From assembly GCA_028023455.1 (NCBI GenBank), contig JAQFVV010012575.1:428517-492516 (forward strand): a stretch of DNA of 64,000 nucleotides. The letters run 5' to 3'. The notes under the pieces were generated by a model. That model did not search any database, had not been told where the DNA came from, and was given only the letters and a program-made list of their open reading frames with translations. Position 1 is the stretch's first letter. Every line of letters starts with the position of its first letter. A program made the position numbers and the translations under genes. This document shows, piece by piece, positions 34,623 to 47,439 of this stretch. The DNA is from Epiperipatus broadwayi. Lineage: Eukaryota > Onychophora > Udeonychophora > Euonychophora > Peripatidae.

Positions 34623-37600
34623 ATTTATTATTCATCATTTAAATTATTTCAATTTATTTTAACTATTTTTAAAATTAATTAGTCCTCCCATTAGCTATAC
34701 TCTAAGTAATCGTTCGCTGATTCCATTCTGCAGTTGTCAATCCCTTTCCCCATTATTTGTCTTGTATACCAGATTATATATATACACTTATAATAAATTA
34801 ACTTCATCTATATAAAATGTATGTTTTGGTACGATGTATATAATCAACAAGTCTGCTCTGATGTTAATTAATTAATGCTCGCAAGCAAACAACCCCCAAA
34901 AAAAACTCTTGGTAATATATTGGGAATTATTATTTGCAATCTTGATTACAAAAAAATATTGTATAGTAAGCAATTAACCTTCAAATCCTTAGCTTACTAA
35001 AACATGAAAAAAAAATTACGCGGTAAGTAGCAGTGTATTCATTACATATATACTCACTATCTCATAATTGCTTAGTTAATATTAGCGTCTGCGCTTGAAA
35101 TATCAAATACATATAACAATTTTTTATTTAGCAAATAAAATCTGGGCATTTGCATTATAATAAATGGCAAAAAAAAGAAAATAGTATATAGAATCATCTT
35201 AGTATTATTACAAATATAATGTTCAAAGAAGAAGAAAAAATAATTATTTTATTTAGTTGATGGAATAATATGCTTATTATGACAACATACTTTTAAAAAA
35301 TATTATTTAGTGGGAGGAATAATACTATTAATATAACAAATGAAATTCTATACATATTTCAAAATTGGAGCCAAATGATAATTTTTTTTTTTTTTTTTTA
35401 CAGTGGGTACGTAAAATTATAAAAGATAACAAATTTCTCATGAGTATGTGGTTAATAATGAAGTTCTACATTGGCAGCAAAACTAATCCTAAGAACCAAG
35501 CAATAACAACCAATTGGAGTGTGTGTAACATATATAAAAACATTAACACAAATAATACAAAGCCAAATATTACAACCCCAGAATAATCTATACATGACTA
35601 CTGTCCTTGATGTTAGACATTTACCTTTTCTTTTATATCCAGGTAGGATCAGGAAGTAAAAATGATAAATATCTTGATTATAATAAATAATACTCAAATA
35701 CAGATACAGCGAGTATTTAGATTTATTTAGTAACTAAAAAAAATATAAAAAATAATGTATAAATATATTTCATTAGTCGACTAGAAGAGTAACTAAGAAC
35801 ACCTGGTATGGGTTTAAACCTAGACAATTGCATAATTTATCAAATTTTTAAAAAGGGGGTTTGAGCATAATTTCTTAAAGTGAAAGGTGAGTTAAACATA
35901 ACTATTAATTTACAACATAGGTACTTATTAATTCTTTGATATTCGTTTTTAATTAATTTTATATATTTGTCGCAATTGAGAACTGATTATACATACTTTA
36001 TCATTATTCCAAGTTTACCAAGTATTATTAATTTTATAATTGACTAAGAATTAATTTTATAATTGTATCTATATTTTCACACTCTCTGGTGCACTATGTA
36101 AGTAAAACATGGATGTTTTAATGTTCTTATATATTATAATCCTTAGATAGATATTTTGATGTGATCTAGACACATTTTAGTAAATATGTAACTGAAATGC
36201 ACAGTACAACCAGGTGGAGCTCAGTCTAAAAAAGTTTGACTTCATCTATGTTAATGAGCTGCACATCATAGCAATTTCATAATCACAATCGCAACATTAT
36301 GGATACAATACATCAAGCCAGAAAAGTATTTCACCAATGTTCTAACATATCAAAATATATCATTGCAATGCTAAGCTGTAATAAAATTACCTGGTAATAA
36401 ACACAATATGTAAAATAAGGTTGCCAGTCTTTGCATAGTTACACAAGGAAAAACACATCAGTTAATTTATCAATACAAAGCAGAAAATGAACAGCATTAA
36501 TAATTAGTACATGAAAGCAAATAAAACTTAGCAACGGAGTATAAAAAGGAGATATACTTAATAATTATTGAGTGGCCTGAGTATAAACTGATACTCACTT
36601 ATGTTACACTAGTGATCATACACTATATTCAAATGTGAGTTCAACACTCATTTACTTGGCAGAATCACTCCCTACACTATAACATAAAAGTAATATTAAT
36701 TAATAGATATTTAATCTAAATCTATGCAAAGACTATATGCATAAACAAACATACTCATTCTAATATTGTATAAATAAGATTTAAGATACATAGCCATAAG
36801 ATAATTGGTTAAATGTTTATGCCATATTTGATACTAAAATTTTTTATATTTAAACCTAAATCCCTCATAGCTAATGTAACCTCCTTTACTTAATCCTTTG
36901 GGATTTCCTAAATTTACTTAAATCAGTTTCACATTAATGGAATTGCATATGTGTCTAACTAATCTGAGTTTTTCCTTAAATACAACTTAGAAATGAAGGA
37001 AATATATATAAGAAAAGTGAAATTGCTCTCAAAAAGAAAGAGCAATGGTGAGAGATGATGATAATTAGACATTTTATGATATTAAATAAGTTTTGATAAA
37101 TTAAAAATGCTTATTGGTTTAATTGAAAAACATTTTTTTTGCACATATGTCACCCTATTGATTATTAATAAGGTATATAACATATGCTTTAATTAGTATG
37201 ATGGTCAAAAATAGTTACATACTCAGTCATTAACTATGGTAGTTCAAATATATATAAAACTATAGATATGCATATAATATGAAAACAACATATTTATTTA
37301 CATGAAAGAGAATATATATATTATAACGATCGAAATGGAAGTGGAGATCAAATCTAACCGCAAAAACAATATCTGCAACTACCAGGGCGCCATCTAGGCA
37401 TTTGAGCCTAGAAAAATTTATAAAGTAGGCAGATACGTGCTGTTAAGATTCCACTTTATTTAAATATTCTGATCGTTAGCCCAAGTCACTAGCTCAGTGG
37501 AGACGCAGAGATAAAAATCTATAAATTTTATATCTTAAATATAAAAGAATAAAAGCCACTGCCAGAAATTAACACATAAAAATATTTATTTACGCACATA

Positions 37601-38724
37601 TAAAATAACATTTAAATTGTGAGGAATAAGTTTAACATTTTAGATTTTTATATTAACTTTTAATTTTACATTTAACTAAGTTTCAATGAGTTTAATATTT
37701 TATTTAGATAGTCAAGTATGAATAGACTACATAGATCTGCATTTGAAAAGAAAATATTCTTCCCTGATTTAACCTTAGGCAACAAATTTCGCAACCAAAC
37801 TGGCGTCAATCCATCTGATACATTCATGTATTCAATGTAGCATGATACGACAACACAAAATACTGTACTGTCAGGAAACGTACATCTGAACAATAAGTAG
37901 AAATAGAGAAGACATTGACTCTCCACCAACAGGAATGTGACATCTGTTGGCAAGTAGAACAATAAACAAAAAACTCCATAGGAATGGACTGCGGTCTTCT
38001 GCCGACTTACAAAACCCATCCATAGGCAAACAGAGGGTGTGTGGCGTATATCTATAATCCTGCCTGTAGCGGACCTCATACTACATCTACTAATTACACA
38101 AATATATCCAATCTATTGAACCAATTCAACTACGAAATGAATAACCTAAGATTACCCTCCCTTAATATAACTTTACAAAACTATATAGCCATTCACGCCC
38201 GACTTAAATTTAACATTTAAATACGTTCACACAAATGCATTTTATAAGATTTGTTTTAAAATTGTTGAGTACAGATCAGCTGCACAGATTCCACAGTCAA
38301 AAACATTCCAAATTAAACACAACCAATCAAAATACAAAGTCATCAATAAACGTCACTTGCATAGGGAATATACAAATCCCATTAGCATTCATCGTAAGAT
38401 GCTTGCAGTGATATCGTTGACATATATTCTAATCGAATGTGAAAACCACAACATTATCAACCGCTAACGAATCTATGCAATGTCTATACCCAACCTTAAA
38501 TTTCCTCATTTAAAATTTAAACAATAAATATTAATACAAATAAATAATAAATGGAAATGATTTTTTTATCAAACGCAAACATATATAAAATTACACATTA
38601 TCAATTGAGTTGACACATAAGTCAGAGAAAAGTTCTTTTTATAAAATTTAAATTAACTTATCAATCTTTAAAGTTCTTAATTAATATTATGATTTTAACA
38701 ATTGTTCAGTTCTATTGCTTACAG
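34623..38724. other. Long stretch with few repeats and no firm gene
   Basis: No transposon recognised. A poly-T tract followed by acag at about 35385-35403 looks like a splice acceptor before an open frame ending at 35586, but the protein is not convincing. A 135-codon minus-strand frame at 37672-38079 (starts MRSATGRIIDIRHTPS) is long for this composition and lies in a less AT-rich segment (37330-38480); I recognise no domain. This could be intron or flank of the gene suggested by the exons at 38.7 and 40.0 kb. Confidence 0.35.
37387..37400 (-). promoter_or_regulatory. CTCF-like motif
   Basis: The minus strand reads CCTAGATGGCGCC, a perfect AGATGGCGC core and about 11 of 14 consensus positions. 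Opposite orientation to the motifs at 26.4 and 30.5 kb. Confidence 0.35.
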
Positions 38725-38795
38725 TAGAAGAGTCCCTGTTCCCATTGGCAATTCCCACGGAGACTTTCCTGGAAGACCGGTCTGATATTTTGGAG
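38725..38795 (+). CDS. Candidate internal exon of an unidentified host gene
   Basis: The acceptor ttctattgcttacag ends at 38724 and the donor GAG|gtagca follows 38795. The 71-nt exon, after two bases finishing a split codon, reads EESLFPLAIPTET then FLEDRSDILE, a balanced composition unlike the surrounding AT-driven frames. It ends in phase 0, and the next candidate exon begins in phase 0. I do not recognise the protein. Alternative: read-through gives a stop 16 codons later, so the open frame could be chance. Confidence 0.35.
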
Positions 38796-39955
38796 GTAGC
38801 ATTAGCTGGTTCTGTTCTGGTATCACAGTCTTTGCATTTTTAAAATAAGTGAGTGAGGACGACAAGTGCGTCTTGTCGCTAGACTCACCAAAATCAAGTT
38901 GGAAAACTAACTGGAACTCAATATTTTTTTCTTTTTATAGTCCTCCTATGGATTCCATGAACAAAAATGTCACTGTTCTGTTTTTTCATTATGGTCCGGG
39001 CCTTTATTTGCTTCCATTGGTCAAGCTAAAATCTCTTTCTTCTCTTATCTAACTTTTCATCTGACTTTTTAATTAAACAGCTTTTAGATAATTAATAAAC
39101 AATCATTTCCATTTATAGATTACAGGAATTAATTAATACCTGTTTTTATTTTAACTTACGTTATTTTTTTATTAAAATATTTTTATATTTCAATCTTGTA
39201 TTTTTTTATTTAAAAAAATACGTTCAAATACTTTTTTTTTTTTTGTTTATGAAAAAATATTTTTAAAGTTTAGCATCTGTGCGAATATATATATATGTTT
39301 AACAAACATTTTAATTTTAGCGTTTAGTTTTTTCCTTTTATTTGCGAACTTTTAAGTTTTTATTTTAAATTAATGTAACGACATATTTATATATCGTTAC
39401 AATATATTGTAACCTTGTGTTATTGACACTTGGTTTATTTAGCATCGTTTCCACAGGAAAACAATGCTATCTTTTTCTAGAAAATAAAAAAGTAAAATAG
39501 TAATAATATTAAGTGATTAATACAATATACTAGTTACTCACTTTAACATGTTTTAAGCAAATAACTAATAAATTTAGTAATTTGATGTCATTTTGAAGAA
39601 GAGCATGAATAATTTAATAATTTAATTAAAAATATTAACCATAAGAGCAATTTAATATAGTATAAAAGCATATATTATAAACAGTAATTGATTTTAGATG
39701 GGCAGAGGGGGGAGAAATGAGTATCTTATCATAACACACAATAGCTTCTGGTAATTTTTAAATTATTTAGATAATAATGTATACAGAAATATACACCACT
39801 AATAAACATTGTTAATTAAATGTATTTATTGTTATTCATTATTTGTCAAATTACCCTGTAATCCATTTAAATCATACAGAAAAATATGACTGTAATAATT
39901 TTTTTTCCCCTTTCTTTTGTTTATGTATAATTAAATGATTTTTTCTCTGTAAGAG
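38796..39955. other. Putative intron; nothing else recognised
   Basis: A second strong acceptor (tttttttctttttatag ending at 38940) precedes another open stretch, but its frame gives no convincing protein. The rest is AT-rich. Confidence 0.35.
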
Positions 39956-40038
39956 GTCGCTAAAACAAGACCACCAAAAATTGGAGGAAAGTCTAGTCTG
40001 ATATTAGTTTTACAAGAAGGAAGCAGTACTGAAATTCG
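39956..40038 (+). CDS. Second candidate exon, phase-compatible with the first
   Basis: The acceptor tttttctctgtaagag ends at 39955 and the donor ATTCG|gtaaca follows 40038. The 83-nt segment reads VAKTRPPKIGGKSSL then ILVLQEGSSTEI, leaving CG of the next codon. Joined to the 38.7-kb exon the frame is kept (phase 0). Two adjacent splice-flanked, phase-matching segments with normal amino-acid use are better evidence than either alone, but no family is recognised and no further exon was found. Confidence 0.35.
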
Positions 40039-43000
40039 GTAACAAATTTTTTATATTTTTTATTGCTGAAATAAATATAAGTCCAATAAATGTTTGATAA
40101 TATCATGTGTGGCTAATACTATTTGATAAGATATTCTGTTTTTCTATGACCGTCTACCTATTTTAAAGCTTTTTATACTCAAAAATATACCATCGTATGC
40201 TCAAGTTCAAAATGACCGTATTAACTACAGTAATCACGGAAAGCGTCATTATATTTAATTTAAGTAATATAAGTAAATTCCAGAAAATAAACTATTATTT
40301 GTTAACTTTACCTTATTTGATAATATTTTCATGGTATAAAAGAAAAATTATAATTGAAAGAAATATTGTAAAAGCCCAGGGAAGTTAACGAGAAACATTT
40401 CGCGCTCTTTCTAAACGAAATTGTCTGCGATTAAAAATAATGTAAGCTCCCCAATTTAAAATATGTTTTATTCAATGAAAATTATCTAAAAATAATATTA
40501 ATGATCAAGGATATTTACGTATGCACCTGTATATATTTTAAAAAGAAAATATAAATTTTCTGAAGGCAAATATTGGAAAATTTGTATGCGTGCATATTAC
40601 GGAAAATTTGTTATTAAAGAAGAATTATAATTCCTAGAGTAGGAATAAAAACTACCAACATAAGTGACTTAATTATAACTCTAATATAATATGTTATATT
40701 ATACCTCAACTAGAGTCATTAAAACTTTCTATCTACGTAAGTCAGCTGCAGTCCTTATAATAATAATATTTTGGAAAAGTCGCGCATTAGTTTTATTCTT
40801 AAGCCAGCTAGCTCTATAAAAATGATACGTATCGCCAATATTAAAAAGAAAAGAATTGTATATGTGATCGTCAATCGTTAAATATTCGTCATGTTAAAAT
40901 ATGTATTGTTTTTCTTGGATCCCAAAATTATATAAGTTAATTCAAGGAAGAGTTAACACCCAACGCTGATATGTTTTCTTTCCTTGATTTATTAAATGCA
41001 CCAGAATGGAGGCAACGTTTATAGAAATGAAATAATAAAATGTGTTTCTTATTTTAAATTTTGCTTCGTGAACTACGAAAGGATCAAGTTCTTCATCTAG
41101 ATAAATTGCCCAACGGAAAAACATTTTCTAGTGAAATAATAAGCACTTGTGAAGTAATGATTTTTTTTTAATTTGTAAAATTATGTGTATTTTTTTTTAT
41201 CAACAGGTTAAATGCTGTATAGTCAAGTAGTATTTAAATGACCTTGTAATCATAAAGGTATGTTTTCCTTTAATTATTCTAGGTTAAATTTATATTTGAC
41301 ATGGAAAATATTTTTTTTATAAAATGTGTTTACTTATGATATGCAATTATGGGTATAAATTTATATGTTAAATGCGTAAAAGTAGAAAATTTCAGATACT
41401 TAATAGATAAAATATCTATATCAGAAGTAATTAAAGAGAAGTGCTATACAGAATATTACTTATTTAAAGTTTGAAACAAATTTATACTATGTTAATTGCG
41501 GAACTTATTCCCAATTATTCTTTATTAACGCATTCACTTAATTTAGTTCAAAATACTATATTACCAATTACTTGTTGAATGTTTCTTTGGCAAAGGCGAA
41601 AATTATTATAGTTTATTAGGTGTTATCTAAGTATACCCCAGAATATAAATTTTGTGTAATTAGTGTATTTGCTTGTCTTGCCCTGAATAGCATCAGTATA
41701 TGATTAATATTCGCATTAGTAACAATTGTATGTATCTATTTTGAGGGATGGAAAATGATCTCCCCAAAGCTTTATTTTCCATGAGGGAATAAATAAATCT
41801 AGAATTCGGGTATGGTTATAACCCAAGCGATCGCTTCCCAGAGTTAGGACGATCAGCAATTTATACCGTATTTAGTGTATTTCATTCGTTAAAATCCCAT
41901 GAGAGGATTAGAATTGGTGTGTGTTCCTATTATGCCCAAGAAAGAGGCAAGGACCCACCAAACTATTTTAAGGTAGTTGTTAACTCTACATATCTACGGT
42001 ATTATTCCCTTTTCCTCATGAGAAAATAGAGATAATTCCACCATGGAAGGTGTAGAATATTGTGTTTTATTTAGAAAGTTATGGCAAGATAACGGGTATA
42101 CTGGAAGTTAATTCCTTACGATCCATCTAGTAAAAATAGCGTGCTAGTATATATGATCAATGTTTGGACTGTGCGACGGAATAGTGCTGGTAATCCACAC
42201 GTAAATCAATGGAGAGAATAAGTTTAAAATTGTGTGATTTAAAAATTTTTGTTTGCCAAGGGAGGGTTCAAATACTAGGTTTAATTCGGGTTAATGATTA
42301 AGTAGCACTCACAATATAACTTATACGGAGAAGAACAGTGTGTATAACAACTTCAGTTGTTATTAAGGTAAACATTAAAAATAATAAGTGTAACTTCTGA
42401 TAAATAACCCATAAATTATAATAAGTTATCTAAATAAAAACTATCATTTAGTTAAAGATATGATTATAAAAATCGTTTGTACGCATTGCCTAGAATCAGA
42501 TTATTTTTATTTTAAAACAAATAGTTAGTTAATAAAGTTAAGCATCCGTTCATATAAGATACACTAAACGGATAAGTTAATGTATCGATAATAATATTTA
42601 TTTTTTTATATTCAATTTGCATAAATGTAAAAAGAAGATGAAGAAGTAGTTCGAATCCAAGTCTAAAAGCATAGACAAATTACTATTAGTTATATTTTGT
42701 TTTATCCATATGGGATCGAATAAATTTTACATGTTTGTTTATTATGTTAATCCTGAAGGATAGTTGTTAAACTGTAATAATAAATTAGAATATTGTTAAA
42801 ATTTAATAATAAATTATAGTCTTATTACAAGCTGTTTTGAGTCATTTTTTCTTGTGTGCTAAATAAAAAGGTATTTGCATAATACTTGCAATACTTTCTT
42901 GAGTCCAAAATTAGTTATGAAATCTCAAATTTAATACACCAGATAGACAATTGTAGGCAGATCAAAATATTTCATTATATTTTTAATTTAATAAGAATTA

Positions 43001-44689
43001 TTTGTGGAATTGAAACTTCAGACCAGAACATTTTATTTTATGTGTGTGTAGAATCACTTTATCCCCAAACTAGTAGGTTTTGGTTACACATTGTTCCATA
43101 CACATTTAAGTGAAGTGTCTAAGTAATAAAACTTAGCTAAAGTATTGTGTTGTCATGGATGATGGAGGGACACAAAAGCACCCTTGTCTTTTCATCATTC
43201 CGACTGAGATTCTGGATTATAAATTGGCTGTATTATTCAAAATTATGCGTTGCTATTGAATATGGTCATCATCTCGTTAAATATTATAATAGTTGATATG
43301 TGGATGAAGACACCTGGAATTTAAATAAGTTAAATGTTTCCTATGGCCGACCAGAATGTCAGTCCTATTGGACAACACAATGCTGCCGAGCATTTTATTA
43401 AATATAACAGAGAACCCTGAAATTAGTGTCATCATTATAAGTGCTTTTAAATTAGGAATAGATTAATTATGATCAATATTACAAGCATGGCATGGTTAAA
43501 GAGATTGAACTTCTAATGGTGTAATAATAAAATATTGAGAGCATATTGGCAAATTAATGAATGTTTTATTTTAGTCAGTAATATTAACAAAGACATAAAA
43601 TCATCATCATCATTGTCGAACAGTGCAAGTACTTACAGCTCAGAGAATGTGTTTTGGATAGAGAAAGAATGTTAGTTTATTCTAAATTGTTTTATTAAAT
43701 TTATTTTATTAAGGATAATTATTTTTAATTCTATCTCTGTCTGAACTGCATATCTCTGTAGCTGAATTATTATAACTAACCTAACGAAGAGCTATATTAT
43801 ATGAGGTAATGGAGGGTTGGCTACCCGTCATATACGGAAGTGTCCGATTTCCCTTGATGGAATGAGCCCGTTTAGTTTTTAATAGAAGTCCTCTTATTTA
43901 TTTGATTGGGTTAGAATATATATATATAAATTATAATATTAATAATTTACCAACACCCTTTTAATAAGAGAAACTCCAGGCTGAAAGTTCAAGTGTCTAT
44001 TTACTTCACTTGCCTAATGGAAGGTACAAACATAGCTATAATTTCTAATTGTAGTATAGCTTCAGTGGATGATATCTTTTTTAATTTGTGATTTACATTT
44101 TTGATGTCTATCAGACTTTTCAGATCCCACATTCAATTTTTGTAGTGCCTTTTTTGTTGGCTTTAAAATTTCTTAGGCACATGGAATTTCTAGATTTGCA
44201 AAACATCAAATCATTCATTATTGAACTAGTTATAAATAATCTTTGGTGGTAGATTTTTATGATTAACACTCTGCTCTTTCAGAGTTTTTAGTGGATCTTT
44301 ACAAGGTTGGATGATATGTTTGGTATTTGTCTTGCTTTAAAATGCAGGTATGTGGGCATGATCGGCAACTAATTGAGTTCAATAACAATGGCTTGAATAA
44401 ATTTCATTCTGTAACTTCAGTTTATCAGTTCATGCCTCTCATCTTGGAATGGCAGTGTGGAGTGGGTACTGGTTTTTATTCCTCCATTATTTGACTTTTC
44501 TTGAGCATACTATTAAAAAACATTATAATATATTTTGCTGAGTTTATATATTATTCATAAACAAAAGGTATCCAGATTTCATTTTTAAAATTTATTTTTT
44601 GCTAATAACTTTATTTATTTATTTATTATAATTTTATTTAGAAGGTAGTAAACCCTCCTCACTTGGATCACACTACAATATTAAATCGG
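40039..44689. other. Long stretch without recognised repeats or genes
   Basis: 41740-42200 and 43800-43900 are less AT-rich and word-diverse. On the minus strand 40942-41124 an open frame reads FRWAIYLDEELDPFVVHEAK after an acceptor-like ttatttcactag; it could be a small exon but is unsupported. I found no transposon landmark here, unlike most of the window. Confidence 0.35.
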
Positions 44690-45124
44690 TACCATATAAT
44701 ACTCAATTGTCCAAGCACTTTACTACTTTTTAATGCTTTACTTTCCACCTTTTCTACTACAGTTTACAGTTTTGATTTCCCCAGAATCTTCTTCAGAACT
44801 ACAACATAATACAAACATATGAATATAAATATAAATATACATGAACATATAATTTACATTCTATATATACATCTTATAATATCTTTTATTTTAATTATTG
44901 TTATTATTCATTACTTACTCTTTTTAAAAGATATTATAAGATGTATATATAGAATGTAAATTATATGCTCATGTATATTTATATTTATATTCATATGTTT
45001 GTATTATGTTGTAGTTCTGAAGAAAATAGCTGGGGTAATCAAAACTGTAAACTGTAGAAAAGGGTCAAAAATAAGGCATGGTAAAAGTAGTAAAGTGCTT
45101 GGACAATTGAGGATTATATGGTAT
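44690..45124. mobile_element. Foldback element with hammerhead-like cores
   Basis: Arms of about 200 bp (about 44690-44895 and 44925-45124) are inverted copies with scattered differences around a short AT-rich centre. In each arm a core like that of the 3.75-kb element is present: CTGAAGA, one A, GATT, loop, AATC, then AAAACTGTAA. Stem GATT/AATC is paired in the left arm. AAAA in place of GAAA would abolish hammerhead catalysis, so these are relics. No direct-repeat flanks were found. Confidence 0.55.
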
Positions 45125-45619
45125 ATATTTGGCAATGCAATAGGAAAGAGTAGTTATTATTCTTCTTGAAGAATATTAAATCAGTGTAGTTAAATGTGAG
45201 GATACTCTCATTTTAGCCATAAAATAACTACTTTAAAAAATAAAAACAACCATCTTATTTTCAAACCTAAATGCATTTCTATAGACCAATCTTAAGTGTT
45301 TTGAAATGAGAGCATGAATATATATAAAGCCAGTCACTTGGTATAAATTTCTTTTAATAATCTTATTAACATTTATGAAATGTTAAATTCTCTGTCTTAT
45401 GGCAGAATAAGAGTATCATCACATTTAACACTATCGATTTTATATTGGAATATGGCACAAGTGATGAGAGATTACCTTCTAAATAGAATTACAGTATGAC
45501 ATTACATTAATAAAATTCATTGATCATTAATCTATTCATCTAAAATGTTGATGGAAGTTTCATTTTATTGATTAACTTGGTCTATTCTAAACACCTGTTG
45601 TTTACTTTTTATTTCTAGG
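45125..45619. other. No recognised feature
   Basis: AT-rich spacer between two foldback elements. Confidence 0.5.
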
Positions 45620-46029
45620 ATGATTAAGTAATTAAAAACAGGCAAAACTCCCAATACGTATTGCCACACACAGCAAGCTAGAGTAATCAATGGATGCCAG
45701 AAGGCTTGTGCATAAAATCCCCATCTAGTGCCTGCTCATCCAATATCCCCAGACTAGTTTCTGGTTTGTGGCCTTCATCAGTGAGGAGCTTTGGATCTGA
45801 GAGCACTGCACCTAGATCTCACTGACAAAGGCCACAAGCCAGAAACTAGTCTGGGGATATTGGATGAGTAGGCACTAGATGGGAATTTTATGTACAAGCC
45901 TTCTGGCATCCATTGATTACTCTAGCTTTCTGTGTGTGGCAATATGAATAGTGAGTTTTGCCTGTTTTTAACAACAGTTATACACAAGCATAAGAAGTGG
46001 TGGTCATGTGATGTTTATGATTAAGTAAT
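45620..46029. mobile_element. Snap-back family A, best copy, with 13-bp target duplication and hammerhead
   Basis: atgattaagtaat at 45620-45632 and 46017-46029 is an exact 13-bp direct repeat. The left arm runs from aaaacaggcaaaactc through caatggatgccagaaggctt, ataaaatccccatctagtgc, catccaatatcccc and the antisense hammerhead to about 45815. The right arm mirrors it back to gagttttgcctgttttt, and the family tail (acaacagttatacacaagca ... tcatgtgatgttt) follows on the right only. This copy defines the full family layout: duplication, arm, ribozyme, inverted ribozyme, arm, tail, duplication. No coding capacity. I infer a non-autonomous retroelement using Penelope-like machinery. Confidence 0.8.
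45735..45801 (-). ncRNA. Type I hammerhead ribozyme-like sequence, all core boxes intact
   Basis: Minus strand, 5' to 3': stem I first strand CTC-AG-ATCCA-AAGC-TCCTCA; core CTGATGA; hairpin AGGCCACAAACCA; GAAA; stem III A-C, loop TA, G-T; C17; predicted cleavage after GTC; stem I second strand TGGGGA-TAT-TGGAT-GAG. TGGGGA pairs with TCCTCA (one G-U), TGGAT with ATCCA and GAG with CTC, leaving the internal loop expected of natural type I hammerheads. Weak points: stem II has only GG/CC with an A-A mismatch at its base, where a G-C pair is usual. The inverted partner (45820-45880, plus strand) has CTGACAA and lacks most of stem I. Confidence 0.55.
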
Positions 46030-46794
46030 ATTTAACACATTTTACCTAATTACTGATTTTCCAAAATATTCTAATACCTTTTAGTAAAATTAAACAAAGG
46101 AATATCTTATTTTTAGTGAAAATAGATTTGAGACCTTTTTTTATTTCATGACAGTTTTATCACCTTGCAGGTAATAAAGCTCTTACTAGAAATTTTTTTA
46201 TCAGTAACTAAATGGGATTCCTGCACACCTGAAATTCATTAAGCATGGGAATGTTAATTAACTTATTTATTTAAAGTGAAGTTAGAAAATGAATTACCTT
46301 TGAGTGTGACGTTATGAGATTCTATTCACACACACATGTACATAATACAATTAGTTTCTATTTAAAAAATGTTTTAACATTTTATTTAAAAAGTGAAGCA
46401 TCTATATGCAGATGTTCATATATATAGCTTCAATATATATAAATCATCTTCTACCAAGGTATGAATTAAAAACATTCTTGAATGTTGAATAAAAGATCAA
46501 GGATAGAAGGACTCCATTTATTCTTGGAGCAAATCTTTATCAACATTGTTAAAAATTCAGAGTGAAATTAATATATTAATTAGTCAAGTGATCATTTAAT
46601 AATTATCAAACTAATAATTAATTATATAAGGATAGAGATAGAATCTCTTTTTGATTGCCTTGTTTTAGTAATTAAATAAGATTTAATAAGTGAATACATT
46701 TAATATAATCCAATGTATATATTTTAACTATAACAAATGTAATTAAAGAGGATCTGAACACAGACTTTTATTCTTTCTTCATTTATTCTCTCCA
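46030..46794. other. No recognised feature
   Basis: AT-rich; no gene. Confidence 0.5.
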
Positions 46795-46870
46795 TCTTAT
46801 ATAACCAATAAACATGACCACACACAAGTGAATAAGATAAATGATCTCCAATATACATATTTCATACTGA
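46795..46870 (-). repeat. Interspersed repeat (family B) fragment
   Basis: Inverted core landmarks (ataaatgatctccaatatac, catatttcatactgaatc) match the central part of family B on the minus strand. Confidence 0.45.
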
Positions 46871-46924
46871 ATCATTTTTGGAATAAAATATATAGGGGAA
46901 TCAAAATGTACATTACAAAAATGA

Positions 46925-47188
46925 TATAATGATCATAAGACATTATATAAACGTGTACAGAAAGAAAATATATCTTCAGTAAATATAAATACTCCATCAA
47001 ATATTTTTGATCATAATAAAGCATGTAATTATGGTTTTAAATTTAATAATAGAGATGTAAAAATTATTCAAATTGAAAGATGTAATGAAAAAAGTAAAAT
47101 TAAGGAGGCAATGATATCTAGGAATAGAGGTGGTTTAATGAATAGACAATCAGCTAATATAAAAACAACAGAATTGTGGAAAATTTGA
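46925..47188 (+). pseudogene. Fourth GIY-YIG endonuclease remnant of a Penelope-like element
   Basis: A stop-to-stop frame of 87 codons with no early ATG. It reads NDHKTLYKRVQ, FDHNKACNYGFKFNNRD, VKIIQIERCNEKSKIKEA and ends TTELWKI. The 'H...C..GF.F' block, the 'VKII..E' strand and the 'KIKEA' helix follow the C-terminal half of the PLE GIY-YIG domain, with the catalytic Glu in IQIER. The N-terminal GIY and YIG strands are missing. An undamaged frame of this length in a fragment is notable. Distinct subfamily from the other three. Confidence 0.5.
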
Positions 47189-47439
47189 ATGGATTGAATG
47201 ATGGGTAATGCAAGTTTTTATTTTCTGTACATTTGTATTAACAGTTGAAAAAGATTGTCAGTGAAACAATTGAAAGTACTTCTGGAAAAAATATATTATT
47301 TAATTTTGAATACTGTGTTAAATAAATTTGTTTGAATTATTATTATATGATTTAAAATACAGACATTTAATGGTTATATATATATAGTTTAAACAACATC
47401 AAAGATATAAATAGATTTAAAACAAGAAACTAGGCATTC

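Noticed and set aside
35365-35586. Possible exon after a poly-T tract ending in acag
   Set aside because: The frame is Asn/Lys/Ile-rich, as expected from base composition, and no downstream partner exon with matching phase was found.
37672-38079. 135-codon minus-strand open frame
   Set aside because: Longer than most, but no domain, no clear promoter or splice context, and Cys/Phe/Leu-rich composition; kept only as a note in the region entry.
40942-41124. 60-codon minus-strand frame with protein-like text near an acceptor-like signal
   Set aside because: No donor, no neighbouring exon on that strand and no recognised family.
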